DNA from: Methylomarinum sp965277025 | Lineage (GTDB): Bacteria > Pseudomonadota > Gammaproteobacteria > Methylococcales > Methylomonadaceae | Direction: 5' to 3' | DNA: 64,000 nt | Assembly (NCBI GenBank): GCA_965277025.1 | Contig: OZ255706.1 | Coordinates: 3,782,001 to 3,846,000 of the forward strand | Part shown: piece by piece, positions 46,286-54,985 of the stretch | How positions within the stretch are numbered: position 1 is the stretch's first letter | How the letters are laid out: each line of letters starts with the position of its first letter | Program-made: the position numbers and the translations under genes | The notes under the pieces: generated by a model | What the model was told of the DNA's origin: nothing | Databases searched by the model: none | What the model saw: the letters and a program-made list of their open reading frames with translations, nothing else

Positions 46286-47500
46286 TTATTCCGCTGTTTC
46301 CACTTGTTGTTGACCAAAAAGAATATTTTCCCGCATATCACCAATATCCTGTTCCTGTTTCAGCAGGGAGAAATACCAAAGCCCGTCCTGGGTGTCGCCG
46401 TACAGAACAATGCCTTTGATTCGGTTTTCTTTAACCACCAGTTTTTTGTATATTTGTCGGGCATAGTCTTTATAAACCAGTGAATCTGTACTGCTATCAC
46501 CAATAAAATCACCTGCTGAAAACAACTGAATGCCGGTCACTTTAAGCTGCGTGGAGGTCGCACCGCTTTTAAAGTTGTACACACTGTTATCGACCAGATG
46601 ATGCGCCAACACCTTGGCTTGCTCGAACAACTGTGCAACCAGACCAAAGGTTTTGTCCCGATGTTGCACACATTCACCCACCGCATAAATACCCGGCACG
46701 CCTGTATTTAAATTATCATCGACCAGTATGCCGCGATCACAAGGGATTTTTGACGCCTGGGCAAGATCAATATTGGGCCGAACTCCTACCGCCATGATCA
46801 CTAGGTCCGCATCAATTTCTTGGCCATTTTTAAGACGCACTTTTTCCACCCGATTCTCGCCCAGCAAGGCTTCGATGTGATAATCCAGCAAAAAACGCAT
46901 ACCGCTTTCTTCCAGCCTGGCGCGCAACAGATTGGCGGCATCCTGATCCAGTTGTTGGCTCATCAACACGGTATTCCGGTGCACCACGGTGACATTCATG
47001 CCTTGTTTGAGCAGTCCATCGGCCGCCTCAAGCCCTAGTAACCCACCGCCGATGATGACGGCATTTTTATGCGTACGCGCCGTTTCCATCATGATTTTGA
47101 CATCGTTGATGCGTCTGAAGCTGAGCACCCCTTCCAGTTCTTTACCGGGAATGTCCGGCATCACGGGTTTCGAGCCTGTCGCAATAATCAAGCGGTCATA
47201 TTCCGCCACAGTGCCATCATCAGCCAGAACCTGATGGTTTTCGTGATCGATACGGGTGATGGTTTTACCGACAAACAGACGAATATTGTTTTCCCGGTAC
47301 CAGTCCAGATCATGAATGATAATTTCTTCCAGCTTTTTGTCGCCGGCCAGCACCGGCGACAACATGATGCGGTTGTAATTGCCATGCGGCTCGGCGCCAA
47401 AGACCGTGATGTCAAAACGGTCTTTTGACAGTTTCAACAATTCGTCGATGGTACGCATGCCAGCCATGCCGTTACCAATCAGAACAAGCTTTTCTTTCAT
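46286..47500 (-). CDS. NasB/NirB-like FAD oxidoreductase for nitrate reductase
   Basis: 404 residues from the ATG at 47500, preceded by GGAAAA. Two nucleotide-binding folds: LVLIGNGMAGMRTIDELL (FAD) and AVIIGGGLLGLEAADGL (NAD(P)H), with ATGSKPVMPDIPG and GIYAVGECVQHRDKTFGLVA. It corresponds to the N-terminal part of NirB and lacks sirohaem and BFD domains, so it is best read as the electron-donating subunit for NasA. It is immediately followed by nasA. Confidence 0.87.
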   Translation of the reverse strand: MKEKLVLIGNGMAGMRTIDELLKLSKDRFDITVFGAEPHGNYNRIMLSPVLAGDKKLEEIIIHDLDWYRENNIRLFVGKTITRIDHENHQVLADDGTVAEYDRLIIATGSKPVMPDIPGKELEGVLSFRRINDVKIMMETARTHKNAVIIGGGLLGLEAADGLLKQGMNVTVVHRNTVLMSQQLDQDAANLLRARLEESGMRFLLDYHIEALLGENRVEKVRLKNGQEIDADLVIMAVGVRPNIDLAQASKIPCDRGILVDDNLNTGVPGIYAVGECVQHRDKTFGLVAQLFEQAKVLAHHLVDNSVYNFKSGATSTQLKVTGIQLFSAGDFIGDSSTDSLVYKDYARQIYKKLVVKENRIKGIVLYGDTQDGLWYFSLLKQEQDIGDMRENILFGQQQVETAE

Positions 47501-47524
47501 GAGTATTTTTCCAGATATAAAGGA

Positions 47525-47608
47525 TTCCAAAAGTTTTTGTGCCTTGCCTCTTTCTCCTGAGGGAGAAGCCTGGGATGAGGGAAAAAATAGAATTCAAAAA
47601 CTTTTGCA
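47525..47608. repeat. Dispersed inverted-repeat sequence, copy 1
   Basis: In the 162-bp gap between nasB and the kinase gene. Outer arms CCAAAAGTTTTTG (47527) and CAAAAACTTTTG (ending 47606) enclose the hairpin TTCTCCTGAGGGAGAA and TGGGATGAGGG. Matches 51080-51164 along its length, including matching changes in the outer arms. Confidence 0.8.
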
Positions 47609-47662
47609 ACGATTAATACATATCGGGGTAAGCCCCGTACAAACAGACTTGACTAAAGAGAT

Positions 47663-49384
47663 TTACTGGACCAGCAAGGCGATAATAATGAGCGTTTCCA
47701 GCAAAACCAGCCCTTTCCAGAACTTGACCGGGTCGCGTTCAATTAACGGTGGGCGGGTTTTATGCAAAAATTCCTTATTTGGGTGACGTAAGTCATAAAC
47801 GAATTCAGAACACTCCTGATAGCGCTTTAATGGATCGCCTTGCACGGCTTTTTTTACGGCATCATCTATCCACACCGGTATATCAGGATTGTATGTCGTC
47901 ATCGGAATGTAATTCAGCTTGTTTTGTGCAGCCCGGGTCTTGGCCCTGGCGCCCTTGACGCCATACGGGAATTTGCCGGTCAGCATTTGATACGTCAGTA
48001 CGCCTAATGAATAGAGATCGGAGCGCGGTGAGCCCGTCTCGCCCAACCAATATTCAGGGGCGGTGAACTGCGCCGTACCCAAAACGGCCTCTTGCTGTAA
48101 ATTGGCTGATATTTCAGCGACGCCCGCCACCCGGGTCGCGCCAAAATCGATTATCTTCACGGTGCCCTGGCTGTCGATCATGATATTTTCCGGACGAATA
48201 TCCTGATGCACCATTTCCAGTCGATGAAAAGCCCGTAACCCTTTGGCGACTTGCTCGATAATAGCACGCACTGCTTCCAGCTTGGGTTTTGGGTTATCCC
48301 GCACCCACTGAGCCAATGTCTGGCCTTCAATATATTCAGTAACGGTATAAATAAAATTTCGCCGCCGTTTTATTTGATACGGCCGTAACACATGGACACT
48401 GTTAATTCTCTGCGCAATCCATTCTTCCAGCAAAAAACGCTCCAGGTAACCCGGATCATCCTTGATATCTGTCGAAGGTGTTTTAATCACCACCTGCTGC
48501 CCTTCCTCATCCAGCGCCAGATAAACATGGCTACGACTACTGGCATGCAAGTTTCGGATAATTTGGTATCCATCAAACGGCTTTCGTGGCTCTAAAACCG
48601 GCGGAAACGGTAGTTCGGTGAGGCTTTGATAAATCTCTTCGGCGCTGGGGTCGGGCACCTCATCGATGCGGACAATTTGCAGCGTCAGATTGTCATCACT
48701 CTCTTCCCGGTAGGCTGTTTCGACAATTTTCCTGGCCGTATCGTCCAAAGAATCACCGCTTTCAGCCAGCATTTTCACGATTGCCTCATCGCTGACAAAC
48801 TCGTAAACCCCATCAGTCATCAACAAAAATACATCCCCGGGGCTGATCGGTAGTGTTTTATAGTCAATATCCAGCCGCGGATGAATACCCATCGCCCGGC
48901 TCAAATAGCTTTTTTCCCGGGAAACCCAAAGTCTGTGGTCTTCGGTCAGCTGCTCCAGGTCTTTTTCATGCAATCGACAAACACGGGTGTCACCAACATG
49001 AAAAATATGCGCCCGATTGGACTTGATAATCATGGCGCTCAAGGTGCAAACATAGCCCTTGTCTTTATTAAACCGATATTGTCCTTGTTGTGTTTGCGAA
49101 TACAGCCAGGAATTGGTTGCCGCCAACACCTGATGAGCGGATTTTTTTACCGACCAGGCATCCGAAGTGCAATAATAATCCGCCAGAAAACCGGTAATCG
49201 TCGCCTGGCTGGCGACATGCGCGACCTGACTGCTGCTGATGCCATCAGCCAGCGCGACAGCGATGCCTTTTGAGGTAAGTTGGGGCTCTTGCGGAATAAA
49301 AACGCCATGAAAATCCTGATTGATTTTCTTGCGGCCTTTATCCGAATATTGCCCGACTGATATTGTGAGTTGTTTCGTTGTCAT
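47663..49384 (-). CDS. PP2C phosphatase - Ser/Thr kinase fusion, membrane-anchored
   Basis: 573 residues. Residues about 8-240 are a PP2C phosphatase (GRKKINQDFHG, ALADGISSS, VGDTRVCRL, LMTDGVYEFVSDE, SDDNLTLQIV). Residues about 270-530 are a Hanks-type kinase: VVIKTPS, HQDIRPENIMID (HRD variant HQD), KIIDFGATR, FTAPEYW. One C-terminal membrane helix (LVLLETLIIIALLV) follows. It lies between the transporter and reductase genes of the nitrate operon, a recurrent location in Gammaproteobacteria that suggests control of nitrate or nitrite uptake. The partner protein is unknown. Confidence 0.92.
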   Translation of the reverse strand: MTTKQLTISVGQYSDKGRKKINQDFHGVFIPQEPQLTSKGIAVALADGISSSQVAHVASQATITGFLADYYCTSDAWSVKKSAHQVLAATNSWLYSQTQQGQYRFNKDKGYVCTLSAMIIKSNRAHIFHVGDTRVCRLHEKDLEQLTEDHRLWVSREKSYLSRAMGIHPRLDIDYKTLPISPGDVFLLMTDGVYEFVSDEAIVKMLAESGDSLDDTARKIVETAYREESDDNLTLQIVRIDEVPDPSAEEIYQSLTELPFPPVLEPRKPFDGYQIIRNLHASSRSHVYLALDEEGQQVVIKTPSTDIKDDPGYLERFLLEEWIAQRINSVHVLRPYQIKRRRNFIYTVTEYIEGQTLAQWVRDNPKPKLEAVRAIIEQVAKGLRAFHRLEMVHQDIRPENIMIDSQGTVKIIDFGATRVAGVAEISANLQQEAVLGTAQFTAPEYWLGETGSPRSDLYSLGVLTYQMLTGKFPYGVKGARAKTRAAQNKLNYIPMTTYNPDIPVWIDDAVKKAVQGDPLKRYQECSEFVYDLRHPNKEFLHKTRPPLIERDPVKFWKGLVLLETLIIIALLVQ

Positions 49385-49428
49385 AAATGACGCGCCGACC
49401 AGTTTATACGGCCGGCGCGCCCTGCAAA

Positions 49429-50241
49429 TTATTTTAAGTTACGATCCGGGCTCATTCTGACATGGGTAAAATACAGCGGCATACCTACGAAAACCAACCC
49501 CCCGACCAGATTGCCAAGAACAGTAGGCAATTCATTCCAGATCAGATAATCGGCAATCGTGAAACCACCGCCCATAATCATTGAAAACGGAAACAAAAAC
49601 ATATTGACGATGGAATGCTCAAAGCCCATAAAGAAGAACAGCATGATTGGCATCCACATGGCCGCCATTTTTCCGGTGGCAGAAGTCGAAATCATCGCGC
49701 CGACAACCCCCATCGACACCATCCAGTTACACATCATGCCGCGAATAAAAATAGTGAACCACCCTGCTGTACCATACGCTTTGTAGCCCAGGGTTCTTGC
49801 TTCACCAATTTTACCGACTTTTTCCGCGATAATGCCGCCATCGGTTTGATAACCATAAGTCAAAATAAATGAAACCATGAGGGCGACAGTCAGGGAACCA
49901 GCAAAATTGCCAGTAAATACCAAGCCCCAGTTACGAAAAACCTGACCGACGGTTGCGCCGGGTCTTTTATCGAAAACAGCCAAAGGAACCAGCGTAAAAA
50001 CACCGGTCAGCAAATCAAATTTCATTAGATACAACATAATAAAACCAACAGGAAACAAAACCGCTCCCAAAATTGGCGAGCCTGACTTTACTGCAACCGT
50101 GATGGCAAAAACCGCCGCCAACGCCAGCGTGGCTCCTGCCATAAATGCACGGATCAAGGTATCTTTGGTAGACATGTAAATCTTGGCTTCGCCTGCATCC
50201 ACCATTTTGGTGACAAATTCTGTCGGTTCTAAATATGACAT
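49429..50241 (-). CDS. Formate/nitrite transporter (FocA/NirC family)
   Basis: 270 residues with about six membrane helices. Family signatures are MAGATLALAAVFAITVAV, FDLLTGVFTLVPLAVFDKR, NWGLVFTGNFAGSL, and a C-terminal FSMIMGGGFTIADYLIWNELPTVLGNLVGG. First gene of the operon transporter - kinase - nasB - nasA, so nitrite (or nitrate) is the likely substrate. No NirBD nitrite reductase is in the window. Confidence 0.92.
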   Translation of the reverse strand: MSYLEPTEFVTKMVDAGEAKIYMSTKDTLIRAFMAGATLALAAVFAITVAVKSGSPILGAVLFPVGFIMLYLMKFDLLTGVFTLVPLAVFDKRPGATVGQVFRNWGLVFTGNFAGSLTVALMVSFILTYGYQTDGGIIAEKVGKIGEARTLGYKAYGTAGWFTIFIRGMMCNWMVSMGVVGAMISTSATGKMAAMWMPIMLFFFMGFEHSIVNMFLFPFSMIMGGGFTIADYLIWNELPTVLGNLVGGLVFVGMPLYFTHVRMSPDRNLK

Positions 50242-50295
50242 AGCATTCTCTTTTTGTTTTAGGTTACTCAGTATTTAAAAAAATGATGATTACTT

Positions 50296-50428
50296 GGAGT
50301 CTCGAAAAACCGTCGAGAGCTATTATCGCTTCAAGTGGCCGGAGCACTAAAAAACAGACTATGGCAACCCTGAAACTATGTGCACCACCTAAGCGTCAAC
50401 AAACGTCCAAACGGTTTTTCGAGACTCC
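50296..50428. repeat. 133-bp unit with perfect 18-bp inverted ends
   Basis: GGAGTCTCGAAAAACCGT (50296-50313) and its exact reverse complement (50411-50428). Inside, CGCTTCAAGTGG and CCACCTAAGCG continue the pairing. It lies just upstream of the nitrite-transporter gene. No target duplication is evident. Confidence 0.8.
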
Positions 50429-50861
50429 CCTTTCGTTCTCAGCAAAGAATAAAGCAAAAACCCTGCCACATCTCAAAAACCCGTATAAGCCTTTGTTTTA
50501 TAGAGCATCACACACATCAAAAGCCGCAACACAACCAAACCCCAATTTAAAATGGTGCGCCCTATCACTATTACCAATAAACACCTGCCGATAACGCACC
50601 AAAACGGCGCATAGCATCCCTTCCCGCAAAAAAATGCCCACAATATTCTTAACCCGGATGTTCTACCTGAATCCGGGAATGACTGATTGATGTTACGCGC
50701 CAGCAATACTGGCTCCGCAATTCCTATGAGGGTGTGTGGGAACGATGAGAGAAAATACCGGTTTGCAGGGTCGATCAAGCCCAGCACCTTGCGTGCATAA
50801 ATCGATAAAAACGGATTTTGGAAACATAAAGGTGCTGGGCGAATCGGCCAGGGCCATGTCA

Positions 50862-50936
50862 TTTTGCTGGTTCCCAAGCTCCTGTTTGGGAACCCCGCCC
50901 CAGAAGCTCCACTTCAACAAAGCAGGATCAAGCTGG
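50862..50936 (-). repeat. Second copy of the 75-bp hairpin repeat
   Basis: Reverse complement of the sequence at 43463-43536 with scattered substitutions. It contains GTTCCCAAGCTCCTGTTTGGGAAC (50870-50893) and GAAGCTCCACTTC, so both hairpins of the other copy are retained. Confidence 0.82.
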
Positions 50937-51079
50937 TGGAGCCTGGGTTCTAAGCAAAGAATTCTTTGTTTTGGCGCTTTGAAACTGAGAGCATGAAGTT
51001 TTAGCACACCCAAGAAGGATCGTAGGCATGATGAAAAAAAGAGCATGAAAATACTCAATTCATCATTATATTTACATTG

Positions 51080-51164
51080 CTCCAGAAGTTTCCGTACCCC
51101 GCCTCCTTCTCCAAAGGGAGAAGGCTGGGATGAGGGGAAAAATAGAATTCAAGAGCTTTTGGAA
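51080..51164. repeat. Dispersed inverted-repeat sequence, copy 2
   Basis: Matches 47525-47608. Arms CCAGAAGTTTCCG (51082) and CAAGAGCTTTTGG (ending 51162) surround TTCTCCAAAGGGAGAA. It ends 12 bp from the integron integrase stop codon. Confidence 0.8.
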
Positions 51165-51175
51165 TGATTGCTACT

Positions 51176-52582
51176 TTATAAAAGATCCGCAGGGCTAACG
51201 ACCGGCGGTAAGCCCGGACGATTCATCACATGCGTATAAATCATTGTCGTTGCCACATCGGCATGACCCAATAATTCCTGCACCGTCCGGATATCTGCCC
51301 CCGCCTCCAGCAGATGCGTCGCAAAGGAATGTCGTAACACATGGCTGTTGATTTGTTTAGGGATTCCCGACTGTCTGGCCGCTTGCTTAATCGCCTTTTG
51401 TAATGAAGTCTCATGGACATGATGCCGTCGTACCGCGCCACCTCTCGGGTCTACCGATAACCGGGATGATGCAAACACAAATTGCCAGCCCCATTCAAAA
51501 GCGGCATTGGGATATTTCACCGCCAAGGCATCAGGCAAATAAACCTCTCCAAAACCGTCGGCCAGATCGCTGTCATGTAACGCTTTCCGTTGTTTTAAAT
51601 GTTCACGCAGCGGCGCAGCATAGCGCTCCGGCAATGGTGTTACCCGATCCTTGCCACCTTTTCCATCACGTACGGTAATCGTTCCATAATCAAAATCAAT
51701 ATCCTTGACCCTCAGCCTGACACACTCCATCAAACGCATGCCGGTCCCATACATCAAACCCGCCATCAACCCAGTCAGCCCGCTCATCTCGGCAAGCAAG
51801 CGCCTGACCTCATCCTTCGTCAACACAACCGGCAAGCGCCGAGGCCGCTTGGCCCGCGCAAAACCCATATCGCCCAAAGGTTTGTCCAGCACTTCACTGA
51901 AGAAAAAAACCAGCGCCGTCAGCGCCAGACTTTGGGTGCTGGCGCTCACATTACGATGAACCGCCAAATCAGAAAGAAACTGCTCAACCTCCATCTTACC
52001 CAGCGTGACGGGGTCACGCGCGGGAAAACAGCGTAAAAAACGCTCTACCCAATGACAGTAGGTTTGTTCTGTCCGGATAGAAAAATGCCGCAGCCGGATT
52101 TGTTCAACCAGTCGCTCCAGCGACCGTACAGACCCAGCGCCAATCGTATCACTGCTCTTTAATTGCTCAGATCCGGCCGGCTTGACTTCACGCGCAATCG
52201 ACGGATGCGCATCCTCCAGACGACTTGCCGCCTCCCGCCAGAAAGCCCAATCAAACCGGGCTGCCCAATCCGATTTAATAACCTCCACATAATAAATCTC
52301 AAGCGCCTCAATCACTTGCTTGAAGTACAAATCCTTAAGCGACCGATCGCGGCTTCTTTCTTTAAGAAATAATTCCAGCTCAGCGCCCGAAACCTCATCC
52401 AGCCGTTTATTACGTCCACGCAAAAAAGCCTGAAACGACTTCAAATGCCGCACATACCAAGGCCGCAAAGGCTGAGCAATATTTCTGTCTAGCAAAGCAT
52501 CAAGATAAACATCCCAGCCCGACCTTGCTTTTTTTGGATTGTTTTTTAAAGCATTATTGTTACTATATCGAGAATCGTTCAT
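51176..52582 (-). CDS. intI: Integron integrase with long N-terminal extension
   Basis: 468-residue tyrosine recombinase. The IntI-specific insert is present (ALAVKYPNAAFEWGWQFVFAS near residue 365), which separates it from XerC/XerD. Catalytic residues: Arg in GTGMRLMECVRLRVKDID, His-x-x-Arg in HVLRHSFATHLLEAGAD, Tyr in MIYTHV. Typical IntI proteins have about 320-340 residues. The extra ~145 N-terminal residues (FQAFLRGRNKRLDEVSGAELELFLKER region) look like a second core-binding domain before the normal one (IRLRHFSIRTEQTYCHWVERFL). It is transcribed away from the cassette, as usual. Confidence 0.93.
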   Translation of the reverse strand: MNDSRYSNNNALKNNPKKARSGWDVYLDALLDRNIAQPLRPWYVRHLKSFQAFLRGRNKRLDEVSGAELELFLKERSRDRSLKDLYFKQVIEALEIYYVEVIKSDWAARFDWAFWREAASRLEDAHPSIAREVKPAGSEQLKSSDTIGAGSVRSLERLVEQIRLRHFSIRTEQTYCHWVERFLRCFPARDPVTLGKMEVEQFLSDLAVHRNVSASTQSLALTALVFFFSEVLDKPLGDMGFARAKRPRRLPVVLTKDEVRRLLAEMSGLTGLMAGLMYGTGMRLMECVRLRVKDIDFDYGTITVRDGKGGKDRVTPLPERYAAPLREHLKQRKALHDSDLADGFGEVYLPDALAVKYPNAAFEWGWQFVFASSRLSVDPRGGAVRRHHVHETSLQKAIKQAARQSGIPKQINSHVLRHSFATHLLEAGADIRTVQELLGHADVATTMIYTHVMNRPGLPPVVSPADLL

Positions 52583-52599
52583 AGAAACATCATAATGGA

Positions 52600-52618
52600 C
52601 TAGACAGATTCAGTCTAG
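52600..52618. promoter_or_regulatory. Inverted repeat upstream of intI
   Basis: CTAGAC-7 nt-GTCTAG, 18 bp upstream of the intI start codon and 32 bp before the attI core. The position fits an operator or an integrase-binding site; it does not match a LexA box. Confidence 0.45.
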
Positions 52619-52635
52619 CGCACTATTATTCTATT

Positions 52636-52656
52636 CGGTATAGTTAACTGTTAGCC
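52636..52656 (+). other. attI recombination site (core GTTAGCC)
   Basis: The core GTTAGCC at 52650-52656 fits GTTRRRY, with crossover expected between G 52650 and T 52651. Upstream TAGTTAAC may be part of the integrase-binding region. Assigned because it lies between intI and the first cassette, and because TTAGCC is complementary to the GGCTAAC that opens the cassette's attC. Confidence 0.8.
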
Positions 52657-52722
52657 ATCACAAGATGGGGTCGAGCACATGATAGAATATCACTTACAGA
52701 AGGGAAGAAAAAAGGAGGAATT

Positions 52723-53814
52723 ATGAAAGCAGTATCACTATTTTCTGGCGCTGGTGGTCTTGATGTTGGCTTTCAAAAAGCGGGTATCGATATTGTATGG
52801 GCGAATGACTTTGACAAGGATGCTTGCGAAACATACAAGCTCAATATTGGCGACCATATACATTGCGGAGATATAAACAACCTAAAAGAAAGTTTATATA
52901 AAAGTGCAGATAATATAGACCTAGTTTTTGGTGGCCCACCATGCCAAGGGTTTTCTGTTGCTGGAAAAATGGATCCTCATGATCCTAGAAGTAAGCATAT
53001 TTGGACATTTGCAGAGATAGTAGAAAAATTATGTCCAAAGGCATTTGTAATGGAAAATGTAAAGGCTTTGGGGAAGCTGAAAAAATGGGAGCCACTTAAA
53101 AATGAATTACTTGAGACTTTTAGAAACGCGGGGTATATCGTAAATTACGTTATATTAAATTCATCAGAATTTAACGTTCCTCAAGCAAGAGAGCGCGTTT
53201 TTTTTGTTGGGTTCAAAGGTAACTCTAAAATAATACCAGATTTAATGAAAATGATGGAGCCTTATAAGGTTGAGTCTCCGACAGTAAGGGAGGCATTAAG
53301 CGTTTTAGATAGGGCAGGAACTGGAAATAACAAAAATATTGCAAAAGCAAAAATAACAATAACACCGAATCCGATAATGAGAAAATCTCCCTATGCAGGG
53401 ATGCTTTTTAATGGCTTAGGGCGACCTGTAAAAATTGATGGTTTTTGTGCAACATTGCCTGCGACAATGGGAGGAAACAAAACACCAATTATTGATGAGA
53501 AGGCCTTGTATGAAGGGAAAAAGAATTGGATTGAAAGCTACCATAAAAAAATAATGAATGGTGGCAACCCACTACCATACCAAGTGGCTCCAAAAAGACT
53601 AAGAAGGCTTACAATTCAAGAAGCAATGATTATTCAATCTTTCCCTGTTGATTACAATTTTGTCGGTTCGCAATCATCAGTGTTTAAGCAAATTGGCAAC
53701 GCTGTTCCCTGTAACCTTGCTTATGCAGTAGCTTCTATGGTGCTTGATAGCTTAAGTAATGAAAAAATTGAAGCTTTAGCAGATCAACCCGTTCAGTTAA
53801 GGTTGGTTGGATAA
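52723..53814 (+). CDS. DNA (cytosine-5) methyltransferase
   Basis: 363 residues with all main C5-MTase motifs: I (FSGAGGLDVGF), IV (GGPPCQGFS with the catalytic Cys), VI (FVMENVK), VIII (QARERVFFVGF) and X (QIGNAVPCNLAYA). The TRD lies between about residues 180 and 270. AAAAGGAGGAATT precedes the ATG, an excellent ribosome site. It overlaps the following nuclease gene by 8 bp. It should protect host DNA from that nuclease. Confidence 0.95.
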   Translation: MKAVSLFSGAGGLDVGFQKAGIDIVWANDFDKDACETYKLNIGDHIHCGDINNLKESLYKSADNIDLVFGGPPCQGFSVAGKMDPHDPRSKHIWTFAEIVEKLCPKAFVMENVKALGKLKKWEPLKNELLETFRNAGYIVNYVILNSSEFNVPQARERVFFVGFKGNSKIIPDLMKMMEPYKVESPTVREALSVLDRAGTGNNKNIAKAKITITPNPIMRKSPYAGMLFNGLGRPVKIDGFCATLPATMGGNKTPIIDEKALYEGKKNWIESYHKKIMNGGNPLPYQVAPKRLRRLTIQEAMIIQSFPVDYNFVGSQSSVFKQIGNAVPCNLAYAVASMVLDSLSNEKIEALADQPVQLRLVG

Positions 53815-54901
53815 TATGCCTGTTAATGTAGATCACAAAAATGCAGAAGAAATAATATTAAAGGCTTATCGAAGCGTATGTACAAAAAATGATGAAATAA
53901 CTTCGGGAATAAAGCAAGTTTTGTATGGAACGCATAAAACCTATAAATACATTTTGATTAACGGCATATTGGCAAAGGCATCAAGTAATGATGTTAATCC
54001 AATAGCGTTGCAGGCTGGTGCGCCATTGCCCGGTGCTTTTGATGCGAGAAGTTTATGTCATAAGGTGCTCGTTCCTTTTGAGCGTGATTTTCTAAAAAAT
54101 ATTCTTGGCGGTTCTAATGAGCCGTTTCTTAATAAGCCAGCAAGGTTTACTCATCTCAGCAAAGAAAATGCTGTAAGAAAAGGAAAAGATAAAGAAACGC
54201 TATTGCTGCTTATTAAAATATTATCATCTATAAAAACTTCAAATGAAGCAAATGAATACTTGGCATGTGCTTTCTCGGTTTTGCAAGAACAGATCAAGGA
54301 GGCAAATGAGGGTTTTGAAGCTGTCGCCAACTATAGCCCTGACTTTATAGAAATTTATGAGTTTTCTTTGCTATTTACAAGTAAATCGTTTGAAGGCGAA
54401 ACATCAGCAATTATCATTGGATCGCTTGAATCTTTACTTCACCAGTATTTGGATGGTATTTATGCTGTCAAAACGCACAAAGTCAATCAAAGTGGCGCAT
54501 CCTCAAAAGAGGTGGGCGATATTGATATATATAGAGATGGAGAATTTTACTATTCGATAGAGGTAAAAGATAAAGACTTCAATGAGTATGATGTAGAACA
54601 TGCTTTTAATAAGGTTTTGAAAAATAAAGGGAAGAAAGCTGCTTTTATTTATGGCTCACAAGCAGAGTTTAATAAAATGGCAGTGCTTAAAAAAGCAAAG
54701 GAGTTTGAGAAAAAAGGCTTGTTTGTAATAATTCAAGATGTTAATTCACACGTAAAAAACGCTTTATTTAGGTTACCTAGCTGCACAAAACGAGACTTCA
54801 TAAAAAGCTTAATAGAAACATCTAAATCAGTTAATTGTAAAGAATTGACTAGGGGATGGATGATTCAATTATTTTCTGAACTTAAGTGGGTGTCTGAATA
54901 A
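53807..54901 (+). CDS. Type II restriction endonuclease (SacI-like, tentative)
   Basis: 364 residues (or 361 from the ATG at 53816). A PD-(D/E)XK core is visible as GDIDIYRDGEFYYSIEVKD (Asp and Glu-x-Lys). The N-terminal half (ALQAGAPLPGAFDARSLCHKVLVPFE, GGSNEPFLNKPARF) resembles the SacI family as I recall it. The recognition site therefore might be GAGCTC-like, but this is unverified. Overlap with the methyltransferase gene supports a functional pair. It ends 3 bp before attC. Confidence 0.83.
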   Translation: MDNMPVNVDHKNAEEIILKAYRSVCTKNDEITSGIKQVLYGTHKTYKYILINGILAKASSNDVNPIALQAGAPLPGAFDARSLCHKVLVPFERDFLKNILGGSNEPFLNKPARFTHLSKENAVRKGKDKETLLLLIKILSSIKTSNEANEYLACAFSVLQEQIKEANEGFEAVANYSPDFIEIYEFSLLFTSKSFEGETSAIIIGSLESLLHQYLDGIYAVKTHKVNQSGASSKEVGDIDIYRDGEFYYSIEVKDKDFNEYDVEHAFNKVLKNKGKKAAFIYGSQAEFNKMAVLKKAKEFEKKGLFVIIQDVNSHVKNALFRLPSCTKRDFIKSLIETSKSVNCKELTRGWMIQLFSELKWVSE

Positions 54902-54904
54902 AAT

Positions 54905-54977
54905 GGCTAACAAGGCGCTCCACCTGACCGCTATTCCGCTGGCGCTCCATAGCGGCAGGTGAGCTTGATCGTTAGAA
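54905..54977 (+). other. attC site of the cassette
   Basis: 73 bp from R'' GGCTAAC (54905-54911) to R' GTTAGAA (54971-54977). The centre pairs ACCTGACCGCTAT with ATAGCGGCAGGT, leaving one unpaired A, the extrahelical base typical of attC. AAGGCGCTCC and GAGCTTGATC form the L boxes. R'' is complementary to the cassette's first bases (TTAGCC after the attI G), as in authentic cassettes. Confidence 0.92.
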
Positions 54978-54985
54978 ATTTATAG

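Larger units (their letters stand above)
50242..51175. other. 934-bp intergenic region with repeats, no gene seen
   Basis: Lies between the transporter start and the integrase stop. It holds the inverted-repeat unit at 50296-50428, the hairpin repeat at 50862-50936 and the repeat at 51080-51164. Short open frames here have no family resemblance and read through palindromes. The transporter promoter should lie near 50242-50290 but no clear motif stands out. Confidence 0.6.
52651..54971 (+). mobile_element. Integron gene cassette with a restriction-modification pair
   Basis: A 2321-bp cassette bounded by the attI crossover and the crossover G of attC. It is AT-richer than the surrounding genes. 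Both genes read in the same direction as the array and end just before the attC, and the first has its own strong ribosome site. It is the only cassette left; an insertion sequence lies 14 bp beyond the crossover. Confidence 0.88.

Noticed and set aside
50473..51058. Short open frames upstream of the integrase
   Set aside because: They run through hairpin repeats, have no ribosome sites and no recognisable protein features.
51176..52582. XerC/XerD or a phage integrase
   Set aside because: The integron-specific insert, the adjacent attI core and a true attC identify it as IntI.
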